Origin: CAVUAA01 sp963739345
GTDB taxonomy: Bacteria; Chlamydiota; Chlamydiia; Chlamydiales; JAFEGQ01
Reading direction: 5' to 3'
Length of the DNA stretch: 64,000 nt
NCBI GenBank assembly: GCA_963739345.1
Contig: CAVUAA010000001.1
Location: forward strand, 992,001 to 1,056,000
Under the pieces are notes generated by a model. That model worked only from the letters and a program-made list of their open reading frames with translations, was not told the origin of the DNA and made no database searches. Made by a program: the position numbers and the translations under genes. Below, one piece after another: positions 1 through 7,547 of this stretch (position 1 is its first letter; each line of letters starts with the position of its first letter).

Positions 1-422
1 TCGGCTACAAGGCCGGCGAGGGCGAGAGAAGCATAGGCAGGACCCGCAATCGTTTGAAAGACTTTTTCCGCTATTGTCGCGTCTTTTTTTATTTTCGGAT
101 TGTGGAATGCGTCCCATGCCTTGGGGACGCGAACGAAAACGGTCACCAGTGTACGGGTGCTTTTGATCCAGTTTTGAGCTTTGGCCGCCCGAATACTGAT
201 GCCTCCGACTACGAGCGCGAGGCAGAGAGGCTCGAAAAAACGGAGAGTTCGAAGAATATGGTCGCCGTCACGGGAATACTTGCGAGACTTAGCTGCAAGA
301 CCTGCAACACTAGCAATCCTAGTGTTACTGTCTAAAGCCACATCATCGACATCGTAATTTTTTAAGCTTTGTATTCCGAATATGCGTTCACCAATGAAAT
401 CGGACACGTTGAATATTGACAT
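1..422 (-). CDS. Unrecognised protein, N-terminal 140 residues only (runs off the window)
   Basis: The minus strand is open from an ATG at 422 to the window edge with no stop, preceded by a good Shine-Dalgarno sequence (AAAGGAG, 8 nt before the ATG). The product begins MSIFNVSDFIGERIFGIQSL. It has a hydrophobic stretch at about residues 62-77 and a second hydrophobic run starting near 125, so it may be a membrane protein; the C-terminus is outside the window. I do not recognise the family. A plus-strand frame over 54-335 lacks a ribosome binding site and looks like a shadow of this gene. Confidence 0.55.
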   Translation of the reverse strand, partial: MSIFNVSDFIGERIFGIQSLKNYDVDDVALDSNTRIASVAGLAAKSRKYSRDGDHILRTLRFFEPLCLALVVGGISIRAAKAQNWIKSTRTLVTVFVRVPKAWDAFHNPKIKKDATIAEKVFQTIAGPAYASLALAGLVA

Positions 423-492
423 GCGTTGTGCTCCTTTGTCGGTTCCAGTTGAAGGGAGCAGTATAGGACAGGATGGGGGTTTAATCCAACCT

Positions 493-1368
493 TTAAGATG
501 TGAAGTAAATTTTTTGGTTTAGGCCGCGAACGAGGTTGTCGGCAGACATTAGTTTTTTACCCTCGAGCTGCACTTCAAGGAGCTGGAGATGGTCAGTCCC
601 GCAAGGGATAGAGAGGCCGGCGGGGGCGGAGACAACTTTTGATTTGAGCACTTTGAGACGGAGGGTTTTGTCGCCCAGGCGGACGGGGCAGTGGCCGCCG
701 ATGGCGCGGATGGTGTTGTGGAGGGTCTGGGCTGGGAGAGTGAAGTCGAGGAGGCGGTCGGTGGACTCTATCTTGGGAGCGTGGGTGGCCTGGGAGTGGT
801 CTTGGGGGGTGGCAGGGGGAAATTTTTTGATGGTGGAGAGGAGGAGGCGGCAGCCGAGGTCGCAGAGCTGGGGTTCGAGCTCTGAATAAGTGGTGTCGGG
901 GCCGATGGGGAGCGATTCTTGGGCGAGGATGTCGCCAGCATCCATCTCTTTAGCGACATACATGATGCTGACGCCGGTCTCGGCGTCGCCATTCATGATG
1001 GCCCGCTGGATGGGGGCGGCTCCTCGGTATTTGGGGAGGAGGCTGGGGTGGACGTTGATGATGGCTTTGTGGGGGATGTCACGGAGGGGTTTTGTGAGAA
1101 ACTCGCCGTAGGCAACGACAATAAAGAGGTCGGCGGCGTAGGTGGCGAGCTGGGTGCAGACTTCGGGGGTGGAAGCTTTTTCGGGCTCGAGAAGGGGGAG
1201 CTGGTGCACGCGAGCGAGGTCGGCGACAGGGCTAGGAATGGGCTTTTTCGAGCGCCTTTTGGGTCGTGGAGGTTGGGTGACGACGGCGACCACCTCGACG
1301 CCGTGGGCGAGGAGGTAGTCGAGAGTGCGGGAGGCAAAAGAGGGGGTACCGAAAAAGACGACCTTCAT
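493..1368 (-). CDS. fmt: Methionyl-tRNA formyltransferase
   Basis: Transfers a formyl group from 10-formyl-THF to Met-tRNAfMet for translation initiation; cytosolic. At 291 residues it is slightly shorter than the E. coli enzyme. The N-terminal Rossmann half carries the hallmark HPSLLPKYRGAAPIQ (residues 107-121). The catalytic triad is visible as N105, H107 and D143 (in MDAGDIL). The C-terminal OB-like domain follows. The start overlaps the lpxA stop by 4 bp (ATGA), so it is the last gene of the lpxC-fabZ-lpxA-fmt run, an order typical of chlamydiae. Confidence 0.96.
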   Translation of the reverse strand: MKVVFFGTPSFASRTLDYLLAHGVEVVAVVTQPPRPKRRSKKPIPSPVADLARVHQLPLLEPEKASTPEVCTQLATYAADLFIVVAYGEFLTKPLRDIPHKAIINVHPSLLPKYRGAAPIQRAIMNGDAETGVSIMYVAKEMDAGDILAQESLPIGPDTTYSELEPQLCDLGCRLLLSTIKKFPPATPQDHSQATHAPKIESTDRLLDFTLPAQTLHNTIRAIGGHCPVRLGDKTLRLKVLKSKVVSAPAGLSIPCGTDHLQLLEVQLEGKKLMSADNLVRGLNQKIYFTS

Positions 1369-2153
1369 GAATTGGTAGAAAGGCCGATGAGGCCACGCGT
1401 GGATGCACGGCAGAAGTCTGTGAAGTGCTTCACTTCCGGGATGGGCTCGATCCGCTCTTCAATCTGCCTAATCGCTTCGTCCAGGCGGAGGCCGGAGCGG
1501 TAGACGAGTCGGTAACACTTGGTGAGCGCTTGCCGAGTGGGAAGGTCAAAGTTGCGCCGCTTGAGTCCGATGAGGTTAATGCCACCCACTTTGAAAGGAT
1601 CGTTACCGCCAATGGTATAGGGGGCGACGTCATTGGTGATGCGGCCCATTCCGCCAACCATGGAGTGGCAACCGACGCGAACGTGCTGGTGGACGCCGGT
1701 AAGGCCGCCGATGATGGCGTCGTGCTCGACTGTGACGTGGCCGGCGAGCTGGACGCTGTTGGTGAGGATGACTCGGTCGCCAACAGCGCAGGTATGGCCG
1801 ATGTGGCAGTAGGCCATGATCATGCAGTTGTTGCCAACGGTCACTTTTGACCCCTCTCCACAGGAGGCGTTGATAGTGACAAATTCGCGGATCTCGCACT
1901 CTTCGCCGATCTCAACGTAGGTCACTTCACCCTTAAACTTGAGGTCTTGGGTCTTGGTGCCGATACTGGCGCCGGGATAGATGGTGGTGTTACGGCCAAT
2001 GGTGGTGTGGCCGTCGATGTAGGCGTGCGACTTGATGGTGACGCCATCACAGAGGGTAACATTCGACTTAACGACGGCGAACGGTTCGACAACCACTCCT
2101 TCACCGATCTTTGCTCCCGCCTCGACAACGGCCATGGGATGAATGCTTGTCAT
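1365..2153 (-). CDS. lpxA: UDP-N-acetylglucosamine acyltransferase
   Basis: First committed acyl transfer of lipid A synthesis: an acyl-ACP chain goes to the 3-OH of UDP-GlcNAc. The protein is made of left-handed beta-helix hexapeptide repeats (residues 1-185, e.g. VGNNCMIMAYCHIGHTC) followed by an alpha-helical C-terminal domain. The catalytic histidine is H120 in CHIGHTC. I chose the ATG at 2153, which gives 262 residues, the same length as E. coli LpxA and 2 nt after the fabZ stop. A TTG two codons upstream is less likely. Confidence 0.96.
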   Translation of the reverse strand: MTSIHPMAVVEAGAKIGEGVVVEPFAVVKSNVTLCDGVTIKSHAYIDGHTTIGRNTTIYPGASIGTKTQDLKFKGEVTYVEIGEECEIREFVTINASCGEGSKVTVGNNCMIMAYCHIGHTCAVGDRVILTNSVQLAGHVTVEHDAIIGGLTGVHQHVRVGCHSMVGGMGRITNDVAPYTIGGNDPFKVGGINLIGLKRRNFDLPTRQALTKCYRLVYRSGLRLDEAIRQIEERIEPIPEVKHFTDFCRASTRGLIGLSTNS

Positions 2154-2155
2154 AC

Positions 2156-2629
2156 TCAAATCTGCCCCTTGTTGACGAGAGCGCAGCTAATCTCGGCTTG
2201 CACACACGGCTTTCCTTCAATCTCGTTGACGGTTCCCCACGCTTCGACACGGGCCCCTTTGCTCCCAAAGTAGGTTCCTTTGACGTGGAGATAGAGAATG
2301 TCGCCGGGATAGACTGGCTTGCGAAATTTTACTTTGTCGATCTTGAGGAAGACAGCGATCTGCTCGTCATATCCTTTTCGGTTGGCGAGGATGCCGCCAG
2401 TTTGCGCAAGCGCCTCGAGCATGAGGACGCCGGGCATGATCGGCTTCCCTGGAAAGTGTCCTTGGAAGAACTCCTCGTTCATGGTGAGGTTCTTCTGTCC
2501 AATGGCGTAGTCGTTGTCGAGATCGAGGTGAATCACCCGATCGACCATCAGAAACGGATAGCGGTGAGGCAAAATCGAGTGGATGTCCCCAATGTCCAAC
2601 ACTGTAGTGTACTTCTCTTCGGTCATCAT
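2156..2629 (-). CDS. fabZ: 3-hydroxyacyl-ACP dehydratase
   Basis: Dehydrates 3-hydroxyacyl-ACP in type II fatty acid synthesis, competing with LpxA/LpxC for hydroxyacyl chains. It is a hot-dog fold protein of 157 residues with the FabZ signatures HRYPFLMVDRV (22-32) and GHFPGKPIMPGVLMLEALAQ (57-76). The catalytic residues are H58 and E72. The start overlaps the lpxC stop by 4 bp (ATGA), consistent with translational coupling. Confidence 0.96.
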   Translation of the reverse strand: MMTEEKYTTVLDIGDIHSILPHRYPFLMVDRVIHLDLDNDYAIGQKNLTMNEEFFQGHFPGKPIMPGVLMLEALAQTGGILANRKGYDEQIAVFLKIDKVKFRKPVYPGDILYLHVKGTYFGSKGARVEAWGTVNEIEGKPCVQAEISCALVNKGQI

Positions 2630-3525
2630 CTCACCCTCTCTTCTCTTACGATTTTCATCAATTCTCTTCCCAAGCCGGCGTTCGACGTGTGGCCAGCTCG
2701 CACGGCAATGACGTGCATCTGCATTTCTACTCCGAGGAGCGCCAAATCGCCGACGACGTCTAGCACCTTGTGCCGCACCATCTCGTCGGGAAACCGCAAC
2801 CCCCCCTTGCTCAAGATCGCATCTCCCTTGATCACCACGCCACTCTCGAGGCTAGTCCCTTTAATCAGGCCAGCCTCTAAAAGCGGTTCGACCTCTTCAT
2901 AGAGGGCGAATGACCGACAGGGAGCGAGCTCTTGCTCGAACGACTCAGAGTCTATCGCAAGAGAATAATATTGTGAACGGAGGGCGGGCGAATGGGGGTA
3001 GTGGAGGGTGTAGCTGATCCGATATTCCGCTGCGGGGAGGGCCACCATGTGCACCTGCCCCTCTGACCAATAGACGGGGCGATCAAGCCGCAAAATGGGC
3101 ACGGTCCCCTCCTGCCGGACGATGCCAGCCTCCTTGATCATCCGAATGAAGTCAACTGAGCAGCCGCCGGCAACTGGGGGCTCAGCTTCGGAGATTTCGA
3201 CGACACAATTGTCAATGTGGTAGGCGCGCAGTGCGGCGAGAACATGCTCGACAGTATGAACGCTCGCCTCCCCCACTCCAATGGTCGTAGCGCGGGTGGT
3301 CGATTGAACGTTGTCAAAGCTGGCGGGAATTTCTGGCTGACCGGGCAGATCGGTGCGACGAAACCGGATGCCGGATCCAGGCTCCGCCGGTAACAGGCGC
3401 ATGACCACCTTTTGGCCGGTGTGGAGACCGATCCCAGCAATCTCCGCTTCACCACCCAACGTCTGGGCGGTTCGCTCGCCGACGATGAGAGGGGGCGTCA
3501 GGCACTGGGTCATACGTTGGGTCAT
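2626..3525 (-). CDS. lpxC: UDP-3-O-acyl-GlcNAc deacetylase
   Basis: Zinc-dependent deacetylase, the committed and usually regulated step of lipid A synthesis. At 299 residues it has normal length. Zinc ligands are H94 (in HTVEHVLAAL), H252 and D256 (in RHKVLDVVGD). The general base/acid residues are E93 and H280 (in AGHTSNAG). The start overlaps the upstream hydrolase stop by 4 bp. In C. trachomatis, as I recall it, the neighbour here is an apolipoprotein N-acyltransferase; in this window it is an alpha/beta hydrolase. Confidence 0.96.
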   Translation of the reverse strand: MTQRMTQCLTPPLIVGERTAQTLGGEAEIAGIGLHTGQKVVMRLLPAEPGSGIRFRRTDLPGQPEIPASFDNVQSTTRATTIGVGEASVHTVEHVLAALRAYHIDNCVVEISEAEPPVAGGCSVDFIRMIKEAGIVRQEGTVPILRLDRPVYWSEGQVHMVALPAAEYRISYTLHYPHSPALRSQYYSLAIDSESFEQELAPCRSFALYEEVEPLLEAGLIKGTSLESGVVIKGDAILSKGGLRFPDEMVRHKVLDVVGDLALLGVEMQMHVIAVRAGHTSNAGLGRELMKIVREERVR

Positions 3526-4466
3526 GAGACTCTCGTGTGGTTACAAATCTCTCTTTTCCACTGATCGTAGAAGGCAGGATTGGGATAGTGTCCCATCCCC
3601 TCCACCCACACGAGGCGGGCTCCCTCAATCGAACCAGCTAGCCTTTCCGCATGATCTCGCCTGAAAAGGGGGTCCGCGGTGCCATGCAAAATTAATGTAG
3701 GAACCCTCACCGCACTCGAAATCGTTCCAACAATCTCCTCGAAACGAAGATAGGCACGCTGGTGGTTACGGCTCGACCGGGTGTCGCCAGTATGTGCTAG
3801 GATCGCCATTTGCACTGCGCGCCAATAAGCCGCATCAAAATTAGCCTCGGAACCGTTCATCAACTGACCAAAGTTCACCTTGAGGTCGATGAACTCATCC
3901 ACCGTTTCGATGGGACGGGCAAATAGTTTGGCGGCACCAATCATATAATCGGTGCGGGGCGGCGAGAGCCACCCCTCTTTCTTGAATGGCTCTCCCAGCA
4001 TGGCAGATGTCGAGGGGCGGAAGTCGGAGGAGGTAGCCATCAAGGTGATCGTCTCCACTCTCTCAGGATGTCGGACTGCCATGATCTGACTAATGGGTCC
4101 CCCCATCGAAAAGCCAACGACGTGGGCCGTCTCAATCTCAAGGGCATCAAGCAGACCAACGGCATCTCGTGCCATCTCAATGTAATCATAGGGGTTAGCA
4201 TCAAAATCGATGCTGGTGGAGCGACCTGTGTCGCGATAGTCGTAGCGGATCACATAGAAGCCGGAATTGGCCAGCTCTTCACACCACTCGGATGGCCAAC
4301 TAAGGCCACTGCAGCCGTATCCCATGTTGAGCAGCAAGGGCTTAGCCACCCGCTCCCCAAAGGTCTCGTACCACACCTCAATTCCGTTAGTCTGAGCAAT
4401 CGAGCCTGTTGCCGTCAGGGCCACCGTCTGAATAAGTAGGGCTGCCCCAATCAAAGTTGCACGCAT
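3522..4466 (-). CDS. Exported alpha/beta hydrolase
   Basis: Serine hydrolase of unknown substrate, probably periplasmic. It has the nucleophile elbow GFSMGG (S120), an acid D265 in LHGTADP and a histidine H293 in GMGHYP. A signal peptide runs from residue 1 to about 24 (MRATLIGAALLIQTVALTAT). I chose the ATG at 4466 because GGAG lies 6 nt upstream; a TTG 12 nt further up is in frame but has no better site. It heads the lpxC-fabZ-lpxA-fmt run and overlaps lpxC by 4 bp. The family resembles RdmC-type esterases; the role in this envelope operon is unknown. Confidence 0.8.
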   Translation of the reverse strand: MRATLIGAALLIQTVALTATGSIAQTNGIEVWYETFGERVAKPLLLNMGYGCSGLSWPSEWCEELANSGFYVIRYDYRDTGRSTSIDFDANPYDYIEMARDAVGLLDALEIETAHVVGFSMGGPISQIMAVRHPERVETITLMATSSDFRPSTSAMLGEPFKKEGWLSPPRTDYMIGAAKLFARPIETVDEFIDLKVNFGQLMNGSEANFDAAYWRAVQMAILAHTGDTRSSRNHQRAYLRFEEIVGTISSAVRVPTLILHGTADPLFRRDHAERLAGSIEGARLVWVEGMGHYPNPAFYDQWKREICNHTRVS

Positions 4467-4580
4467 TTCCCGCTCCAATCAATGACGGATTAGGATAAAC
4501 GAACCGAACCAAAATCTCCACTAGAAACCTGTTTTGCGCTGATAATCAACACTTTAGGTCACATATACGGGATATTTACT

Positions 4581-4609
4581 TTGACGGTCGATTAAATAAT
4601 GACTACTAT
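4581..4609 (+). promoter_or_regulatory. Sigma-70-type promoter
   Basis: TTGACG (4581-4586), a 17-nt spacer, then TACTAT (4604-4609). It reads toward the gene starting at 4651, leaving a short leader that holds the GGAGGGG ribosome binding site at 4634-4640. Confidence 0.7.
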
Positions 4610-4650
4610 GCAGTTAGGGAACAGTCAGCCCAGGGAGGGGTCCGTTTCAA

Positions 4651-5073
4651 ATGAATCCGATGGAGATTGAAGACCAATACCAGGAGATTATGGCCGACCT
4701 CGAGGGGTGGACTCCAGAGGGGATTGTCCATGTCGATCTCGAGTACCTGCAGTCGCTCGGTCTCCTCTCTGAGGTGGACGGTGAGTTTGGCCAGCCGAAG
4801 CACCCACTGACCCACTACTTCCATGTGATTGAGACGACCGAGAAGATCACCCTCTTCAATGATCAGTTTGTGGTGTGGATTGTCCCGCAAATCTTTGATC
4901 ACGAGCCCGTTACATTTGCTTTGGTAGGAATTCTTGCTTCGGAGGGGGTCCACTTGGAGCTCGTCTTTGCCACAAGCGGCGTCTACAACACCTCGAAGAT
5001 CGTCCTCAAGGTGCTCGAGCGGCTCCTAGAAGAGATCCAGGAAAACGAAGAGATCCTCGACAATCTCAGCTAG
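4651..5073 (+). CDS. Unrecognised small acidic cytosolic protein
   Basis: 140 residues with no signal peptide or membrane segment; the C-terminal 30 residues (KVLERLLEEIQENEEILD) look like an acidic amphipathic helix. The start is supported by GGAGGGG 10 nt upstream and a promoter at 4581. It lies between the lpx cluster and rsbW and overlaps the end of the convergent thioesterase by 4 bp. By position it could be the counterpart of a conserved hypothetical next to rsbW in C. trachomatis (CT550), but I cannot confirm that from the sequence. No function is assigned. Confidence 0.75.
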   Translation: MNPMEIEDQYQEIMADLEGWTPEGIVHVDLEYLQSLGLLSEVDGEFGQPKHPLTHYFHVIETTEKITLFNDQFVVWIVPQIFDHEPVTFALVGILASEGVHLELVFATSGVYNTSKIVLKVLERLLEEIQENEEILDNLS

Positions 5074-5567
5074 ATCTTTTCGAGTCGGTGGTCGCGCCGC
5101 TTTTGGGCGTCATGGAAACGGCGCTTCTGGTCAGGAGTTTCAGGGACAACTGGGGTCGCAGCAATCGGCTTGCGATCCTTGCTCAAGGCGCAGAAAGTGT
5201 AAAAAGCAGAAAAAATGTGCCGCTGCGGTCCGCCAGAAAAGTCGTCAGCAAGCACCTTGATGCCAATCTCCATAGAACTTCCCCAAACGCGGTTGATAGA
5301 ACCCTTCATGATCACGGTTTCTCCCTGATAGGCGGGAGCTAAGAAGCGGATGCTATCGACGGAAACGGTGGTGACGTAAGGCCAATGACAGTGGCGGCGG
5401 GCAAGGGTGGAGGCGAGCCGGTCCCCCCTCTCCATCAACCGACCTCCGAAGAGGGTCTCCGATGCATTCAGATCGTTGGGAAAAATGTCGAAAAAATGAT
5501 CTTCAATGGCGGTCTCGCTGACCGGCCGGCCAGTCTTGTCTGGCCCGTCTCTTTGACTCTGGTTCAT
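5070..5567 (-). CDS. yciA: Acyl-CoA thioesterase, hot-dog fold (YciA-like)
   Basis: Hydrolyses acyl-CoA to free acid and CoA. The 165-residue protein carries the typical YciA segment DLNASETLFGGRLMERGDRL (residues 32-51), where the usual catalytic aspartate region lies just after GG. The strand VTTVSVDSIRFLAPAYQGE follows. Its start overlaps the rsbW stop by 4 bp. A yciA-like gene near lpxC is also found in C. trachomatis. The substrate range is not visible. Confidence 0.85.
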   Translation of the reverse strand: MNQSQRDGPDKTGRPVSETAIEDHFFDIFPNDLNASETLFGGRLMERGDRLASTLARRHCHWPYVTTVSVDSIRFLAPAYQGETVIMKGSINRVWGSSMEIGIKVLADDFSGGPQRHIFSAFYTFCALSKDRKPIAATPVVPETPDQKRRFHDAQKRRDHRLEKI

Positions 5568-5971
5568 CGCTCTTCACTCCTTTTAATCAAAATCACCACG
5601 TTCCGCTCCCCTTCTCTTTTGTAATCAAGCTGATCGACAATTTGCCGAACCAAAAAGAGGCCAAGCCCACCCGCTTCGCGCGCTTCAAGGGGAAGATCTA
5701 CATCGGGATTGAGGCGGGCGACGAGCGGATCAAATGGGGGGCCATCATCCGAGACCACGACGTGCACCTCTTTTTCCCTAGGGCTTGTCACCTCAACGTC
5801 AATCTCTCCCTCTCGGCCAGAATAAGCGTGCTCGATCACATTGACAATGACCTCCTCGCACGCAAGCTCCAAGCGCTTCGCTGCCAAGCTGGAGAGACCA
5901 CCCTTAATCGCCTCACACCGAATGTGCTCGAGCACCATGTATAGAAAATCTATGTTAGCTGTAATCCGCAC
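5564..5971 (-). CDS. rsbW: RsbW-type anti-sigma serine kinase
   Basis: GHKL-fold ATP-binding protein of the partner-switching type that binds a sigma factor and phosphorylates an anti-anti-sigma protein. At 135 residues it has the N box CEEVIVNVIEHAY (38-50), the G1 box SDDGPPFDP, and the G2 box GGLGLFLVRQIVDQL. A GTG start was chosen, as no ATG precedes the conserved core. It stands between yciA and the LptE-like gene, as in C. trachomatis (CT549). Its sigma target cannot be read from the sequence. Confidence 0.85.
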   Translation of the reverse strand: MRITANIDFLYMVLEHIRCEAIKGGLSSLAAKRLELACEEVIVNVIEHAYSGREGEIDVEVTSPREKEVHVVVSDDGPPFDPLVARLNPDVDLPLEAREAGGLGLFLVRQIVDQLDYKREGERNVVILIKRSEER

Positions 5972-5981
5972 ACTTGAACGC

Positions 5982-6545
5982 TTACCATGCGACAGTCAGG
6001 TAATCAACGATTTTGCGAGCGAGTGCGTCGTAAAGCGGTCGTTTGGCGGCCCACTCTGCGTCGTCGATGTTGGTGTACTGACCTAGCGAATCGACGGAAA
6101 GCTGGTTGTCGGTGGAGAGAGGATCGAAGGGAAAGGAGAGCGATTCACGGACGCAAAAGGGGCCGAGGACGGTGCAGCCGCGGCACCGGTCGACGAGAGA
6201 GACTTCTACCTGATAGATGATCCGCTGCTCGTCGGGAAGGAGGCGATCGACCCGCTTACCTTTCTGGTCGGTGTCATAGCGGTAGCCGACGTTCTCCCGA
6301 CCTGTGCTGGTGATCTTCGCTTTAAGGCAGAGCTGCCCACCACACTCCCGATAGCGAAGAGCCCCCGAAGCAGAGACGGCGTGCACAAGCGCTTCTGTGA
6401 GACGGCCATCGTCATCGCATTCAACATACGGGATGGAGACGGTGCTGTACTCAGAGACAATCGCCTGATCGCCCATGTGGTAGCCGCACGAGGTTAACAA
6501 AAAAAGGGCTGCCAGGGCGAGTGGGAGCAGAGCAAACCGAATCAT
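5982..6545 (-). CDS. LptE-like outer-membrane lipoprotein
   Basis: 187 residues with a lipoprotein signal: MIRFALLPLALAALF then the lipobox LTSC (C20), followed by GYHMG, the usual beginning of mature LptE. LptE plugs the LptD barrel and guides LPS to the outer leaflet. The mature part has several cysteines (CRGCTVLGPFC), unusual for LptE and in line with the disulfide-rich chlamydial envelope. It overlaps the TPR gene by 4 bp. The assignment rests on the N-terminal motif and the location. Confidence 0.72.
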   Translation of the reverse strand: MIRFALLPLALAALFLLTSCGYHMGDQAIVSEYSTVSIPYVECDDDGRLTEALVHAVSASGALRYRECGGQLCLKAKITSTGRENVGYRYDTDQKGKRVDRLLPDEQRIIYQVEVSLVDRCRGCTVLGPFCVRESLSFPFDPLSTDNQLSVDSLGQYTNIDDAEWAAKRPLYDALARKIVDYLTVAW

Positions 6546-7510
6546 TCTTCGGGCAGATCAGCAACAGCAATATCCTGGAGCGACGCCCCTTCGAGGAGCG
6601 GGTTGATCGGCTCAAGTTCGATGAGGCGAGCAATCGCAAAGTCGGCAGCTGAAGTTCCTACGTAGTCGTTGGAAGCGTGTGTGTAGTAGACGCAAGCGGC
6701 CGGCTCGATCCCCTTCCGCTCATAGAACTGACCGGTCTCGACCAGGGCATTGGCGAGCGCTTCGCGCATCTCACCCAGAATCTCCTCCCCTTTGAGAAGC
6801 CTCTCATCGGTGGGGAAATCGGAGCGGAATTTGCGTAGGTTGATCCGGGCAAGAGGGAGAAGATCGGGGTTGTGGGGCTGGTAGCGAACGTGGTCGAGAT
6901 AGATGCCGCAGATCGCCTCATAAGCGTCTGGAGCGTGCTCATGACGAGGAAACCGAGCGATGAACCCCTGCATGGCGTCGATCGCATCCTCATACTCCCG
7001 CACCTTCCAGAGGATCATTCCCTTCCCATAGAGTGCTTGAGCTCCATACTCGTGGCTGGGCATGGCGGCGTAGATTTCATCATACAACTCAAGCGCTTCG
7101 TACTTGGTCGATGACCACTTGGGAAGATATCTCCCACCAAACAGATTAGCCCGCTCCCCTTCACGGAACGCGTCGGCGATATCCAATTTGTAACCGAAGA
7201 TCTGCTCAAAACGCTCAGTGTGCGGCTGTTTAGCCAAGTAGCGATCAAACCATTTGATCGCACTCCGTCCATCACCCTCATTAAGACTGGCAAGTCCCCA
7301 AGAATAATAGGCTTCGGCCACTTCGGGCGCATCCGGATAGGCCTTAAAAATCATCTTGAAGTGGCGGCAACCCAACACACGATCTCCCCTCTCAATGAGG
7401 GTCTGTCCGGCCTCGAGATGCTCAGCCGCCGAATAGGGGGTGTAGTGAATGTGAAACGCCTCTAGAGATAGGGGGGCGATGATGAGAGCGAGGACGATGA
7501 GGTAACGCAT
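6542..7510 (-). CDS. Exported TPR-repeat protein (BamD/YbgF-like)
   Basis: 322 residues from the ATG at 7510, which has AGGAG 8 nt upstream and begins a clear signal peptide (MRYLIVLALIIAPLSLEA). An in-frame ATG at 7591 would start inside dnaE and was rejected. The mature protein has tetratricopeptide-like repeats (e.g. AEAYYSWGLASLNEGDGRSA, then GAQALYGKGMILWKVREYE). BamD-type proteins act in outer-membrane protein assembly; here it is coupled to an LptE-like gene, so an envelope role is likely but inferred. Confidence 0.78.
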   Translation of the reverse strand: MRYLIVLALIIAPLSLEAFHIHYTPYSAAEHLEAGQTLIERGDRVLGCRHFKMIFKAYPDAPEVAEAYYSWGLASLNEGDGRSAIKWFDRYLAKQPHTERFEQIFGYKLDIADAFREGERANLFGGRYLPKWSSTKYEALELYDEIYAAMPSHEYGAQALYGKGMILWKVREYEDAIDAMQGFIARFPRHEHAPDAYEAICGIYLDHVRYQPHNPDLLPLARINLRKFRSDFPTDERLLKGEEILGEMREALANALVETGQFYERKGIEPAACVYYTHASNDYVGTSAADFAIARLIELEPINPLLEGASLQDIAVADLPEE

Positions 7511-7547
7511 GAAAAAAACTCCTATTCTGTGATGGGGAGTGTACGCC

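Noticed and set aside
919..1503. 194-codon plus-strand frame, Gly/Val-rich
   Set aside because: Antisense shadow of fmt and lpxA.
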